Shown: positions 1-8,413 of the stretch, one piece after another
How the letters are laid out: each line of letters begins with the position of its first letter
Numbering within the stretch: position 1 is the stretch's first letter
NCBI RefSeq assembly: GCF_004361815.1
Contig: NZ_SNWA01000002.1
Location: 1,984,001-2,048,000, forward strand
Length of the DNA: 64,000 bases
From: Paraburkholderia sp. BL10I2N1
Lineage (GTDB): Bacteria > Pseudomonadota > Gammaproteobacteria > Burkholderiales > Burkholderiaceae
Direction of reading: 5' to 3'
Made by a program: the position numbers and the translations under genes
Notes under the pieces: generated by a model
Databases searched by the model: none
Told to the model about the DNA's origin: nothing
The model's input: the letters and a program-made list of their open reading frames with translations, nothing else

Positions 1-1286
1 TCGGACCATGTAATCGTCGGATGGCCATGCAATGCGCGTGTGACCTGCAGCGCGATACCGCCCACGGTGACGCCAAGGCCAAGCGAAATCTGTTGCACGA
101 CGCTGCCAAGACTCGTCGCCCGGCCGACGTCGCGAGGTTCGATCTGTGCATAGGTCATCGAGTTCAGGCTCGTGAACTGCAGGGCAGGGAAGAAGCCGCC
201 AAGCAGCACGACCAGCCAGATCACCCATGTCGGCGTACCCGGAAAGAAGGCGCCACACGCAGCGATTGCGATACCGGACAACGCCGCGTTATAGATCAAC
301 ACGGTGCGAAAGCCGAAGCGATGCAGGACGCGCGCGGCCAGGGTGCGCATGAACATGCCGCCGAAGGCCGACGCGCACGTGATCAACCCCGACCGGAAAG
401 CGCTCATGCCGAGCCCTTCCTGCAACACGAGCGGCAGCAGGAATGGCACCGCGCCGAGTCCGACCCGGAACAGCGACCCGCCAAGCACGCTTGCCTGGAA
501 GGTAGGGACGCGGAAAAACTGCAGATCGAGGAGTGGCCGCAACACGCGTCGCGCATACAGCACGTAGACGCCGAGCATCGCCGCGCCGCCGACTGTCATC
601 GTCAGCGCCGTCGTACCCGAAGCCAGTTCGCCGCCGATCAGCGACAGTCCCAGCAGAAACAGCGAGGCGCCGCCCGCCGACAACACGAAGCCCGGCCAGT
701 CGAGCGGTCCCGGATGCGGCTCACGTGTGTTCTTGATGTGCTTGTTGGCGAGGTAGATGCCGAGAATGCCGATCGGGATGTTGATGAAAAAAATCAGCCG
801 CCAGTGCAGGTAGGTGGTGATGAAGCCACCGAGCAGCGGACCCGCCGCGGGCCCGAGCATCGCGGGCACGCTCAGGTAGTTCATCGCGCGAATGAACTCC
901 GAGCGCTCGACGACACGAAAGATGATGATGCGGCCCACCGGCACCATCATCGCGCCGCCGACGCCTTGCACGAAGCGAGCAAGCGTAAAGGTCATGAGCG
1001 AGGTGGAAGCCGCGCACAACAGCGAGCCCACGACGAAAATGCCGATCGCGGTGCGAAACACGGTGCGCGCGCCGAGGCGGTCCGCCAGCCAGCCGCATAC
1101 TGGAATGAAGACGCCGAGCCCCAGTACGTAGCTCGTCACCGCAATCTTGAGCGTGACCGGGTCACGCCCGAATGCGCGCGCCATTTCTGGCAATGCCGTC
1201 ACGATCACATTGGCATCTACGCTCTCCATGAACATCGCGCAGGCGACGATGACAGGGACGATGAAAGCCTTCAGGGCAAACAGCAT
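1..1286 (-). CDS. DHA2-family MFS drug exporter, C-terminus cut by window edge
   Basis: Inner-membrane proton-coupled exporter of the major facilitator superfamily. The reverse strand is open from 1286 to the window edge, so the C-terminus is missing. The N-terminus reads MLFALKAFIVPVIVACAMFM, a first membrane segment. It is followed by the MFS loop motif GWLADRLGART and by WRLIFFINIPIG, the phrase typical of 14-helix DHA2 (EmrB/QacA) exporters. An in-frame ATG at 1361 would add 25 basic residues; neither start has a clear ribosome site, so the start is uncertain. The gene is divergent from kup. The substrate cannot be told from sequence. Confidence 0.85.
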   Translation of the reverse strand, partial: MLFALKAFIVPVIVACAMFMESVDANVIVTALPEMARAFGRDPVTLKIAVTSYVLGLGVFIPVCGWLADRLGARTVFRTAIGIFVVGSLLCAASTSLMTFTLARFVQGVGGAMMVPVGRIIIFRVVERSEFIRAMNYLSVPAMLGPAAGPLLGGFITTYLHWRLIFFINIPIGILGIYLANKHIKNTREPHPGPLDWPGFVLSAGGASLFLLGLSLIGGELASGTTALTMTVGGAAMLGVYVLYARRVLRPLLDLQFFRVPTFQASVLGGSLFRVGLGAVPFLLPLVLQEGLGMSAFRSGLITCASAFGGMFMRTLAARVLHRFGFRTVLIYNAALSGIAIAACGAFFPGTPTWVIWLVVLLGGFFPALQFTSLNSMTYAQIEPRDVGRATSLGSVVQQISLGLGVTVGGIALQVTRALHGHPTITWS

Positions 1287-1713
1287 GAGCAGCAGGCGGC
1301 GACGGCCACGTGTGAGGAAGTGGCGATTATCACATCGAAGCCGCGCTTTTCGTCGACACATCGTGGTGTCTATGCACGATACATCGCGGGCGGTACGCCG
1401 TGCCAGCGAGCAGACGTCAGCCGATCCGGGAGCGGGCGCCGCTCCGACCGGGCGCATCAATCCGTGCCGTCGTCCGGTTGGCGAGGGCATAGTGCAAATG
1501 GGGTATGCACATTCTCGTTTGCCATACAGCTTTTCCGTCGACGCTTCCCTATACTTCGATCAACGACGGATAGCAAAGCCAGCAATCGCCCGACAATACA
1601 GGCGGCTTTCGGATGGTCAAGACCGGTCAGCAAGCCCGCGATCTTTGCTCCGCGCGTCAGAGGCCTGGACTGTGCCTTTGCCGGCGGAGGCGTAAGTCTG
1701 GAGGGAGGGAGAC
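1287..1713. other. Divergent intergenic region, no gene seen
   Basis: This stretch separates the leftward exporter from the rightward kup gene and must hold both promoters. I see no convincing -35/-10 pair, riboswitch or RNA gene. A GGAGGGAGGGAG ribosome site lies directly before kup at about 1700-1711. The long open frame crossing it on the plus strand is a shadow. Confidence 0.5.
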
Positions 1714-3636
1714 ATGGGACATCCTGCATCCGCGGCTCACGCTGACCCTGTCGGCGAGCCGAGCCCGCATCGGCCGGCCGTCATGGGTCTGGCGCTGGCG
1801 GCCCTCGGCGTGGTCTACGGCGACATCGGCACCAGTCCGTTGTATACGCTGAAAACCGTGTTCGACCCAGCCAACGGACTCCAGCTGAACGCCGCGAACG
1901 TGATCGGGATCGTCTCGCTCATCTTCTGGTCGCTGACGGTGGTCGTTTCCCTCAAATACGTGACCCTCATCCTGCGCGCGAACAATCACGGCGAAGGGGG
2001 AATCATGGCGCTGCTGGCGCTGGCGGCGTCGTCAGTAGCCAGCAAGCCGCGGCTGCGGCATACGCTTCTCGCTGTCGGGGTCATGGGGGCTGCGCTCTTT
2101 TACGGTGACGGGGTGATTACGCCGGCCATCTCGGTGCTGAGCGCGGTCGAAGGACTGGAGGTCGCGGCCCCCATGCTAAAGAGCTATGTCATACCCGTTA
2201 CGCTGGTGGCGCTGATTGCGCTGTTTCTGGCTCAAAGGCGCGGCACGGCAGGCATCGGTGCGGTGTTCGGCCCGATCATGGTGATCTGGTTCGTCGTCCT
2301 GGCTGTGGCAGGGATCGCCAACATCATGGACGCGCCGCACATCCTGAGGGCTCTCGATCCGTTTACGGGCCTTGCATTTTGCCTGCATCACCGCTGGCTG
2401 GCGTTCGTTGCATTAGGTGCGGTCGTGCTTTCGCTGACGGGGGCCGAGGCGCTGTACGCGGACATGGGGCATTTCGGCGCGCGTCCGATCCGGCTCACCT
2501 GGTTTGCGCTGGTGTTCCCGGCGCTCGCCTTGAACTACCTCGGTCAAGGCGCGCTCCTGATTGCCGATCCGTCAGCATTGGAGAACCCGTTTTACCGGCT
2601 GTTCCCGGCATGGACGCTCTATCCGATGGTCGTGCTATCGACGGTTGCCACCGTGATTGCGTCGCAGGCGGTCATTTCAGGCGCCTACTCGATGACGCGG
2701 CAGGCGATGCAACTCGGGTTCCTGCCGCGGATGAACGTCATCTACACGTCGCATCGGGAAATGGGCCAGATCTACGTCCCTGGCATCAACTGGACCCTGC
2801 TGATCGCCGTGGTGGCCGCCGTGCTTGGCTTCGGCTCGTCGACCGCGCTGGGATCGGCCTATGGCATCGCCGTCACCGGGACGATGCTCATCACCACGAT
2901 GCTCACGTTTTTTGTCGTGCGTTATGCGTGGCATTACAACTGGCTGCTGTGTGTGTTCGCGACGGTGTTCTTCTTCGTGATCGACGGCATGTTCTTCTCG
3001 GCCAATCTCCTCAAAATCATCGATGGCGGATGGTTCCCGCTGGTGATTGGGCTCGTCGCATTCACGGTGATGGCCACGTGGGGGCGCGGCTGGGAGATGA
3101 TGCTGTCCGAAGCGCGGGCAAGGGCTGGCACCACACCGCTGAAGTCGTATCTCGACAGGCTGCTGGAGCATCCGCCTGCGCGCGTTCCGGGTACCGCGAT
3201 TTTCATGTCGCCTGATCCGAACGCCGTACCGCATGCGCTCATCAACAACCTGATGCATAACCACGTGCTTCACGAGCGCGTCGTGTTCCTGACGGTGGCG
3301 AGTGCCCAGATTCCCTGGGTCGATGAACGCAATCGGGTCGCGGTGAAGCCGCTCTGCCAGGATTGCTACCAGGTGACGATCACGTACGGCTTTATGGACG
3401 AAGTCGACCTGCCGCACGAACTTGAAACCTGCAAGACATATGGCATCGTATTCGAGCCGTCGCAGAGCTCCTGGTTCCTGAGCCGCGCCACCGTGGTGCC
3501 GAAGCACGGCAAGGGGATGGCGCTGTGGCGCGAGCGCCTGTTCGCCGTGATGCTGCATAACGTCGGCAATGTCGCCGCCTTTCTCAAACTGCCGACCAAC
3601 CGGGTTATCGAACTCGGTGCCAGGGTCGAGATCTGA
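1714..3636 (+). CDS. kup: Low-affinity potassium transport system protein Kup
   Basis: Proton-coupled potassium uptake protein of the KUP/HAK/KT family in the inner membrane, 640 residues, close to the usual length of about 620-640. The family signature GDIGTSPLYTLKTVF is at residues 38-52. About twelve hydrophobic segments follow up to residue about 470, then a soluble C-terminal domain of about 170 residues. The ATG is preceded by a very strong GGAGGGAGGGAG ribosome site, and the 24-residue N-terminal extension before VMGLALAALG is normal for Burkholderia homologues. A strong hairpin terminator follows about 50 bases after the stop. It is transcribed alone. Confidence 0.97.
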   Translation: MGHPASAAHADPVGEPSPHRPAVMGLALAALGVVYGDIGTSPLYTLKTVFDPANGLQLNAANVIGIVSLIFWSLTVVVSLKYVTLILRANNHGEGGIMALLALAASSVASKPRLRHTLLAVGVMGAALFYGDGVITPAISVLSAVEGLEVAAPMLKSYVIPVTLVALIALFLAQRRGTAGIGAVFGPIMVIWFVVLAVAGIANIMDAPHILRALDPFTGLAFCLHHRWLAFVALGAVVLSLTGAEALYADMGHFGARPIRLTWFALVFPALALNYLGQGALLIADPSALENPFYRLFPAWTLYPMVVLSTVATVIASQAVISGAYSMTRQAMQLGFLPRMNVIYTSHREMGQIYVPGINWTLLIAVVAAVLGFGSSTALGSAYGIAVTGTMLITTMLTFFVVRYAWHYNWLLCVFATVFFFVIDGMFFSANLLKIIDGGWFPLVIGLVAFTVMATWGRGWEMMLSEARARAGTTPLKSYLDRLLEHPPARVPGTAIFMSPDPNAVPHALINNLMHNHVLHERVVFLTVASAQIPWVDERNRVAVKPLCQDCYQVTITYGFMDEVDLPHELETCKTYGIVFEPSQSSWFLSRATVVPKHGKGMALWRERLFAVMLHNVGNVAAFLKLPTNRVIELGARVEI

Positions 3637-3683
3637 ACCTCGGATGTGAACTGACCGCGTTGCAATACGCGGCACGGCAACGA

Positions 3684-3714
3684 AAAGGGCGCCGCAGACG
3701 GCGCCCCTTTTTTG
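3684..3714. terminator. Intrinsic terminator between kup and the ACS permease
   Basis: Perfect 8-bp stem GGGCGCCG/CGGCGCCC with a 4-base loop, followed by a T run and preceded by AAAA. It can therefore stop transcription from both convergent genes, kup (plus) and the permease ending at 3773 (minus). Confidence 0.9.
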
Positions 3715-3772
3715 CTGGTTCGATAGCCGGTCCGATACCGGTTCGTTCTGGCCTGAGGATTAGTCAGCAAGG

Positions 3773-5068
3773 CTACCGCGTGACTGCCGCTGCGCGATAT
3801 CCCCGCCACCCGATCATCAGCGTCAGCATGGCCGATACGGCGAGGCTGCCCGCAACGACATACAGGCCCGCCGCATAGCCGCCCGTCACCGATTTCAGCC
3901 AGCCGATCGCAAACGGCCCGATGAAGCCGCCAAGATTGCCGATCGCGTTGATCATCGCAATCCCTGCCGCCGCTCCCGCACCCGAGAGGAACATGCTCGG
4001 CATGGCCCACAGCGGCGCCTTCGCGGCGCCGATCCCGACGTTCACGACGACCAGCGCCAGCACGACTTCGAACGCCGTCTGCGCGATGCCGGCAAACGCG
4101 AGTCCGACGCCCGCCGCGACGCAGGGGATCACGACGTGCCACGTGCGTTCGCCCGTACGATCGGAATGGCGCGCCCACCACACCATGCCGACGACAGCAA
4201 TCACGCTCGGAATCGCATTCAGTGCGCCCGTTCCGAGCGAACTGAAGCCGAACTGCCGGATGATCAGCGGCGCCCACAGGCCGAGCGTATAAAGCCCGGC
4301 GGACGTGCCGAAATAGATCAAAGCCAGCACCCAGACGCGCGGATCGCGCAGCGCATGCAGCGCGCCTTCGGCGTGTCCCGCTTCGGCTTGCCGGTTCGCG
4401 CGCTCTTCACACAGTGTGTTGATGAGCCAGGCTTTTTCGTCGCCGGCAAGCCAGTTGGCCTTGTCGGGCGAATCCGTCAGCATTTTCAGCACGCAGAAGC
4501 CAAGCACGACCGCGGGAATCGCTTCGATGATGAAAAGCCATTGCCAGTCCTTCAGGCCAGCGATAGTCGGAATCTGCATCAGCGCGCCGGAGATCGGCGA
4601 ACCGATGGCGGTCGACAGCGGCGCGGCCGCCATGAACGCCGCCGCCGCGAGCGCCCGTTGCCGTGCCGGAAACCACTGGCTGAGGTAAAGAATGATGCCG
4701 GGGAAGAAGCCCGCTTCAGCGACGCCGAGCAGAAAGCGCATCGTGTAGAACGAATTCGGGCCGACAACGAATGCCGACGCTGCCGAGACCAGCCCCCAGG
4801 TCACCATCACGCGGGCAATCCAGATGCGCGCGCCGACCTTGTGGAGGATCAGGTTCGACGGCACTTCGAAGAGGAAGTAGCCGAGAAAGAAGATGCCGCC
4901 GCCAAGGCCGAACATCGTCGGCGTGAGGCCGAGATCCTGGTTCATCGTGAGGGCTGCAAAGCCCACGTTCACCCGGTCGAGAAAACTGACGAAATAAAGC
5001 AGCATCACGAACGGCAAAATACGCCACGTGAGCTTGCGTAACACACGAGCCTGTAGATCGGTTGCCAT
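3773..5068 (-). CDS. MFS permease of the anion:cation symporter (ACS) family, probable tartrate transporter
   Basis: Inner-membrane importer of organic anions, 431 residues and 12 predicted membrane helices. The N-terminus has the ACS-family pattern RILPFVMLLYFVSFLDRVNV, and VPSNLIL and RFLLGVAEAGFFPG follow in the positions usual for tartrate/phthalate/glucarate porters. It lies downstream of, and co-directional with, a tartrate dehydrogenase-like gene, which suggests tartrate or a related hydroxy-diacid as substrate; that part is inference. A GGAGACAGACATG ribosome site precedes the start. A 205-base gap with three short tandem repeats separates it from the dehydrogenase, so it may have its own promoter. 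Confidence 0.88.
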   Translation of the reverse strand: MATDLQARVLRKLTWRILPFVMLLYFVSFLDRVNVGFAALTMNQDLGLTPTMFGLGGGIFFLGYFLFEVPSNLILHKVGARIWIARVMVTWGLVSAASAFVVGPNSFYTMRFLLGVAEAGFFPGIILYLSQWFPARQRALAAAAFMAAAPLSTAIGSPISGALMQIPTIAGLKDWQWLFIIEAIPAVVLGFCVLKMLTDSPDKANWLAGDEKAWLINTLCEERANRQAEAGHAEGALHALRDPRVWVLALIYFGTSAGLYTLGLWAPLIIRQFGFSSLGTGALNAIPSVIAVVGMVWWARHSDRTGERTWHVVIPCVAAGVGLAFAGIAQTAFEVVLALVVVNVGIGAAKAPLWAMPSMFLSGAGAAAGIAMINAIGNLGGFIGPFAIGWLKSVTGGYAAGLYVVAGSLAVSAMLTLMIGWRGYRAAAVTR

Positions 5069-5150
5069 GTCTGTCTCCGTGTATCGGGCGCGAACCGGGT
5101 CGCGCGGTCGGCCACGATTTCGCCCGTGATGTGTCCATCCGGGGGTGTTC

Positions 5151-5189
5151 TTATCCGTGTCGCTTATCTGTGTCGGTTATCCGCTGCGC
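5151..5189. repeat. Three tandem 13-bp repeats in the tartrate gene gap
   Basis: Units TTATCCGTGTCGC, TTATCTGTGTCGG and TTATCCGCTGCGC follow each other directly at 5151, 5164 and 5177. They lie about 80-120 bases upstream of the permease start on its strand, so they could be regulator sites or a short replication-slippage array. Confidence 0.6.
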
Positions 5190-5273
5190 GACAGTCGCGG
5201 CTGCGCGCGACATCGCAACCTGCTCGCCGGTCGACGATGCGACCCGCTGTTTCATTGACTTGTAGCCGGTGGA

Positions 5274-6368
5274 TCACGCTGCCTTCGACGTCACGCCGGC
5301 ATGTGCCGCGATGTAGGCGCAAGCGGCTTCGGTGACCTGCGCGGTGGTCGCCTTGCCGCCGAGGTCGCCGGTATGCAGCGCGGGGTCGGCGGTGACGCGT
5401 TCGATCGCGTCCATGACCGTGCGCGCGGCGCCCGCTTCGCCCAGGTGCTCGAGCAACATCACCACCGACCAGAATGTGCCGACCGGATTGGCTAGACCCT
5501 TGCCCATGATGTCGAAGGCCGAGCCATGAATCGGTTCGAACATCGACGGATAGCGGCGTTCCGGATCGAGGTTCGCGGTCGGCGCAATGCCGAGGCTTCC
5601 CGCCAGCGCCGCGGCGAGGTCGCTGAGGATGTCGGCATGCAGGTTGGTCGCGACGATCGTGTCGAGCGTAGCGGGACGGTTCACCATGCGCGCCGTCGCG
5701 GCATCGACGAGTTCCTTGTCCCACTTCACATCCGGGAATTCTTTCGAGACCTGCAGCGCAATTTCATCCCACATCACCATCGCGTGGCGTTGCGCGTTGC
5801 TTTTCGTGACCACTGTCAGCAGCTTGCGGGGACGCGACTGCGCGAGCCGGAAAGCAAAGCGAAGAATCCGCTCGACGCCGGCGCGCGTCATGATCGACAC
5901 GTCGGTGGCGACTTCGATCGGATGCCCCTGATGCGCGCGCCCGCCGACGCCGGAATATTCGCCTTCCGAGTTTTCGCGGACGATCACCCAGTCGAGATCC
6001 TTCGGGCCACAGCGTTTGAGGGGCGCGTCGATGCCGGGCAGGATGCGGGTCGGGCGCACGTTCGCGTATTGATCGAAGCCCTGGCAGATCTTCAGACGCA
6101 GGCCCCACAGCGTGATGTGATCGGGAATGTGCGGATCGCCTGCCGAGCCGAACAGGATGGCGTCCTTGCCGCGGATCGCGTCGAGGCCGTCGGCGGGCAT
6201 CATCACGCCGTGTTCGCGGTAGTAGTCGCCGCCCCAGTCGAAGTCTTCGAACTCGAAGCGGAACGCGCCACTGTGCTTCGCGAGAGTTTCAAGAACCTGC
6301 TGGCCTGCGGGCACGACTTCCTTGCCGATGCCGTCGCCGGGAATGGTTGCAATGCGCCAGGTTTTCAT
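5274..6368 (-). CDS. ttuC: Tartrate dehydrogenase/decarboxylase-like enzyme (isocitrate/isopropylmalate dehydrogenase family)
   Basis: NAD- and metal-dependent beta-decarboxylating dehydrogenase acting on D-malate/tartrate-type substrates, cytosolic, 364 residues as usual for the family. It begins MKTWRIATIPGDGIGKEVVP, the family opening. The substrate and metal region shows VRENSEGEYSGVGG, and TNLHADILSDLAAAL carries the conserved metal-binding aspartates. FEPIHGSAFDI is the cofactor-binding phrase. The chosen ATG has a GGAG eight bases upstream; an in-frame ATG 57 bases earlier lacks one. It is divergent from a LysR regulator and upstream of an ACS permease, forming a tartrate module. D-malate or other diacids remain possible substrates. 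Confidence 0.85.
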   Translation of the reverse strand: MKTWRIATIPGDGIGKEVVPAGQQVLETLAKHSGAFRFEFEDFDWGGDYYREHGVMMPADGLDAIRGKDAILFGSAGDPHIPDHITLWGLRLKICQGFDQYANVRPTRILPGIDAPLKRCGPKDLDWVIVRENSEGEYSGVGGRAHQGHPIEVATDVSIMTRAGVERILRFAFRLAQSRPRKLLTVVTKSNAQRHAMVMWDEIALQVSKEFPDVKWDKELVDAATARMVNRPATLDTIVATNLHADILSDLAAALAGSLGIAPTANLDPERRYPSMFEPIHGSAFDIMGKGLANPVGTFWSVVMLLEHLGEAGAARTVMDAIERVTADPALHTGDLGGKATTAQVTEAACAYIAAHAGVTSKAA

Positions 6369-6451
6369 TGTGTTGTCTCCGGTATTGATGAACGTTGGGC
6401 TTATCCTGAACCACAATCCACTCAAGAAACGCTGCTAGACTTAAACCGTCT

Positions 6452-6466
6452 TTAACTTCAGGTTAA
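6452..6466. promoter_or_regulatory. LysR-type operator in the tartrate divergent region
   Basis: Perfect inverted repeat TTAAC-TTCAG-GTTAA containing the classic T-N11-A LysR box. It lies 12 bases before the GTG of the LysR gene and about 85 bases before the dehydrogenase start, the expected place for a regulator controlling both itself and the divergent gene. Function is inferred from position and symmetry. Confidence 0.65.
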
Positions 6467-6477
6467 CGGTCAGGGCT

Positions 6478-7392
6478 GTGATGACGTCCCCTATTCAACC
6501 CGACGACCTTGGGTTTTTCTCCGTGCTGGCGGGCTGCGCGAGCCTAAGCGCGGCGGCGCGCGAACTGGGTCTATCCACCGCCGCCGTCAGCAAACATCTG
6601 TCGCAGATGGAGGCGCGCACGGGCGTGGCGCTGGTGAACCGGACCACGCGGCGCATGAGCCTGACGCCGGAAGGCGAGCTGTACCTGACGCGCGCGCGCC
6701 GGATTCTCGGCGAGATGGACGAGCTTGCCCAACTGCTGGGCGGCGCGCGCGCGGCGCCGCAGGGCCTGCTGCGAGTCAACGCGACGCTTGGCTTCGGACG
6801 AAGTCACGTTGCGCCGGTGATCTCGCGCTTCGTGCGGAAGTTTCCGGAGGTGGATGTGCAGTTGCAGCTATCGGTGAACCCGCCGCCGCCAAGCGACGAC
6901 GCGTACGATGTCTGCATCCGCTTCGGCGAGCCGCCGGATGCGCGCGTCATTGCGCGGAGGATCGCGCCGAACCGAAGGTTGCTGTGCGCAGCACCCGCGT
7001 ATCTCGCCAGACGGGCCGCGCCGAAAAGTCCGCAGGACCTCGCCCGGCACAATTGCATCGGCATCCGGCAGGGCGACGACGGCTATGGCATCTGGCGCCT
7101 CACCAGCGGGCGCGGCGTGGGGGAAAAGACCGAGACGGTCCGCGTGCGGGGGAACCTGACGACCAACGATGGCGAAATCGCGGTGAAGTGGGCGCTCGAC
7201 GGCCACGGCGTCCTGATGCGCGCGAAGTGGGATATCGCCGGGTATCTGCGCTCGGGACAGCTTGTGCATGTACTGCCGGACTACCGGACGCCAGGCGCCG
7301 ATATCTACGCGGTCTACCCGCAGCACCTGCAAATGTCCGCGCGGGTCAGGGTCTTCGTCGACTTTCTGGAAGCGGCGCTGGGCGAGAGATAG
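6478..7392 (+). CDS. LysR-family transcriptional regulator of the tartrate genes
   Basis: DNA-binding regulator, 304 residues. The winged helix-turn-helix spans residues 8-65, with the recognition region LSTAAVSKHLSQMEARTGVA, and a periplasmic-binding-protein-like effector domain follows from about residue 95. Translation may begin at GTG 6478 or the adjacent ATG 6481. It is divergent from the tartrate dehydrogenase and the gap holds a perfect LysR box, so it probably senses tartrate or malate and controls that operon. It resembles the DmlR/TtuA branch, but the effector is not proven by the sequence. Confidence 0.9.
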   Translation: MMTSPIQPDDLGFFSVLAGCASLSAAARELGLSTAAVSKHLSQMEARTGVALVNRTTRRMSLTPEGELYLTRARRILGEMDELAQLLGGARAAPQGLLRVNATLGFGRSHVAPVISRFVRKFPEVDVQLQLSVNPPPPSDDAYDVCIRFGEPPDARVIARRIAPNRRLLCAAPAYLARRAAPKSPQDLARHNCIGIRQGDDGYGIWRLTSGRGVGEKTETVRVRGNLTTNDGEIAVKWALDGHGVLMRAKWDIAGYLRSGQLVHVLPDYRTPGADIYAVYPQHLQMSARVRVFVDFLEAALGER

Positions 7393-7411
7393 CGCATCTC
7401 GCCCGAAGCGC

Positions 7412-8209
7412 TCAAGCCTGCGCCGCTTCATCCGGTCCAGGTACCGCAAAGCGTTCGTGCAGTGCGACGAGTTGATCGTCGGTCGTGGCCACCAGCCACA
7501 GACGCGCCTGATCCACCATGAGCCGGTTATGGTCCTTTAGCGGACCCAGGCCGCCAGCCTGCTTCCACACCACCGGCGCGACCCGGCTTGTCCTGCCGGA
7601 AGGCGCGCCCACCAGCAAGGCATAAGGTCCAAGCGGCAGCGAAACATAAGGCAGCGCGGGGCTCGTGCGCACCCGCCAGTCGATGAACGGCGCGTCGCCG
7701 AACAGGAGCGGTGCCGGCAAGCCGTAAAGAACGGTGAAGTCATAGAGCGCCAGCTGTTCGCGCATGCCCCCATACATACGGCGGATATCGCCGACAACCG
7801 CGGCATGGATCTCATCGTCGAACATGGCTTCTGCCGAGTAGAGGGCAAGCGCTTGCCGCGCATCGTGCTGATAGGCGCTGCAAACGCCGAGCTCGACACA
7901 GTCTTGCACCGCGCGCTGAACTTCGGCGGCCGAGCCTGCGTCGTCGGGCTTGCCTGACTGGGCCGCGCGCAGGAAGCGCGCGAGTCCCGCCTCGTGCACC
8001 GCGGGGGCGGGCGGCTGCGCATCGTCGACGGCATTCTTGCCGAGCGGCACGTAGAGGTATTTTTCCGCGGCGAAACGCGATTTCTTGCCTTCGTCGAATC
8101 CAACTTCGCCGTCCGTGCAGTCGAGATAACGGGTCCCGATCCGGCCACGCTCCCAGACGTAGTTCTTGAGGAAAGGGCGCAACGGATGCAGCGTTTCTTG
8201 CTCAGTCAT
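7412..8209 (-). CDS. Conserved hypothetical protein, 265 residues
   Basis: I do not recognise the family. The protein starts MTEQETLHPLRPFLKNYVWE after a GGAG seven bases upstream; an in-frame ATG 66 bases earlier lacks a ribosome site. There is no signal peptide or membrane segment, so it is probably cytosolic. The N-terminal part resembles proteins that mention a charged KYLYVPLGKN stretch and the C-terminal half is rich in aliphatic beta-strand-like sequence. It converges on the LysR gene with a 19-base gap and is transcribed away from the downstream exporter region. Function unknown. Confidence 0.75.
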   Translation of the reverse strand: MTEQETLHPLRPFLKNYVWERGRIGTRYLDCTDGEVGFDEGKKSRFAAEKYLYVPLGKNAVDDAQPPAPAVHEAGLARFLRAAQSGKPDDAGSAAEVQRAVQDCVELGVCSAYQHDARQALALYSAEAMFDDEIHAAVVGDIRRMYGGMREQLALYDFTVLYGLPAPLLFGDAPFIDWRVRTSPALPYVSLPLGPYALLVGAPSGRTSRVAPVVWKQAGGLGPLKDHNRLMVDQARLWLVATTDDQLVALHERFAVPGPDEAAQA

Positions 8210-8413
8210 GCAAAGCTCCAGTGCCTCGTATCGCTCCAGGGTACTGCGTGTTGCTCCACATGCGCAAGTGCGCAATGCAGTGCGCTGGCGTCCTGTACCG
8301 TCGTGGAAGGAATCGCGTTATCCGCGATCGGCGTGAGACCACCAAGCGTTCCCACCCATGATATGTGACGCCGCGCGCGCTACCCCTCACCATTCGCCTG
8401 GCTGCGCGTTCCG

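Noticed and set aside
21..1745. Very long plus-strand open frame at the left end
   Set aside because: It is the antisense shadow of the DHA2 exporter; its composition is Arg/His/Ala-rich without any family, and the reverse frame carries clear MFS motifs.
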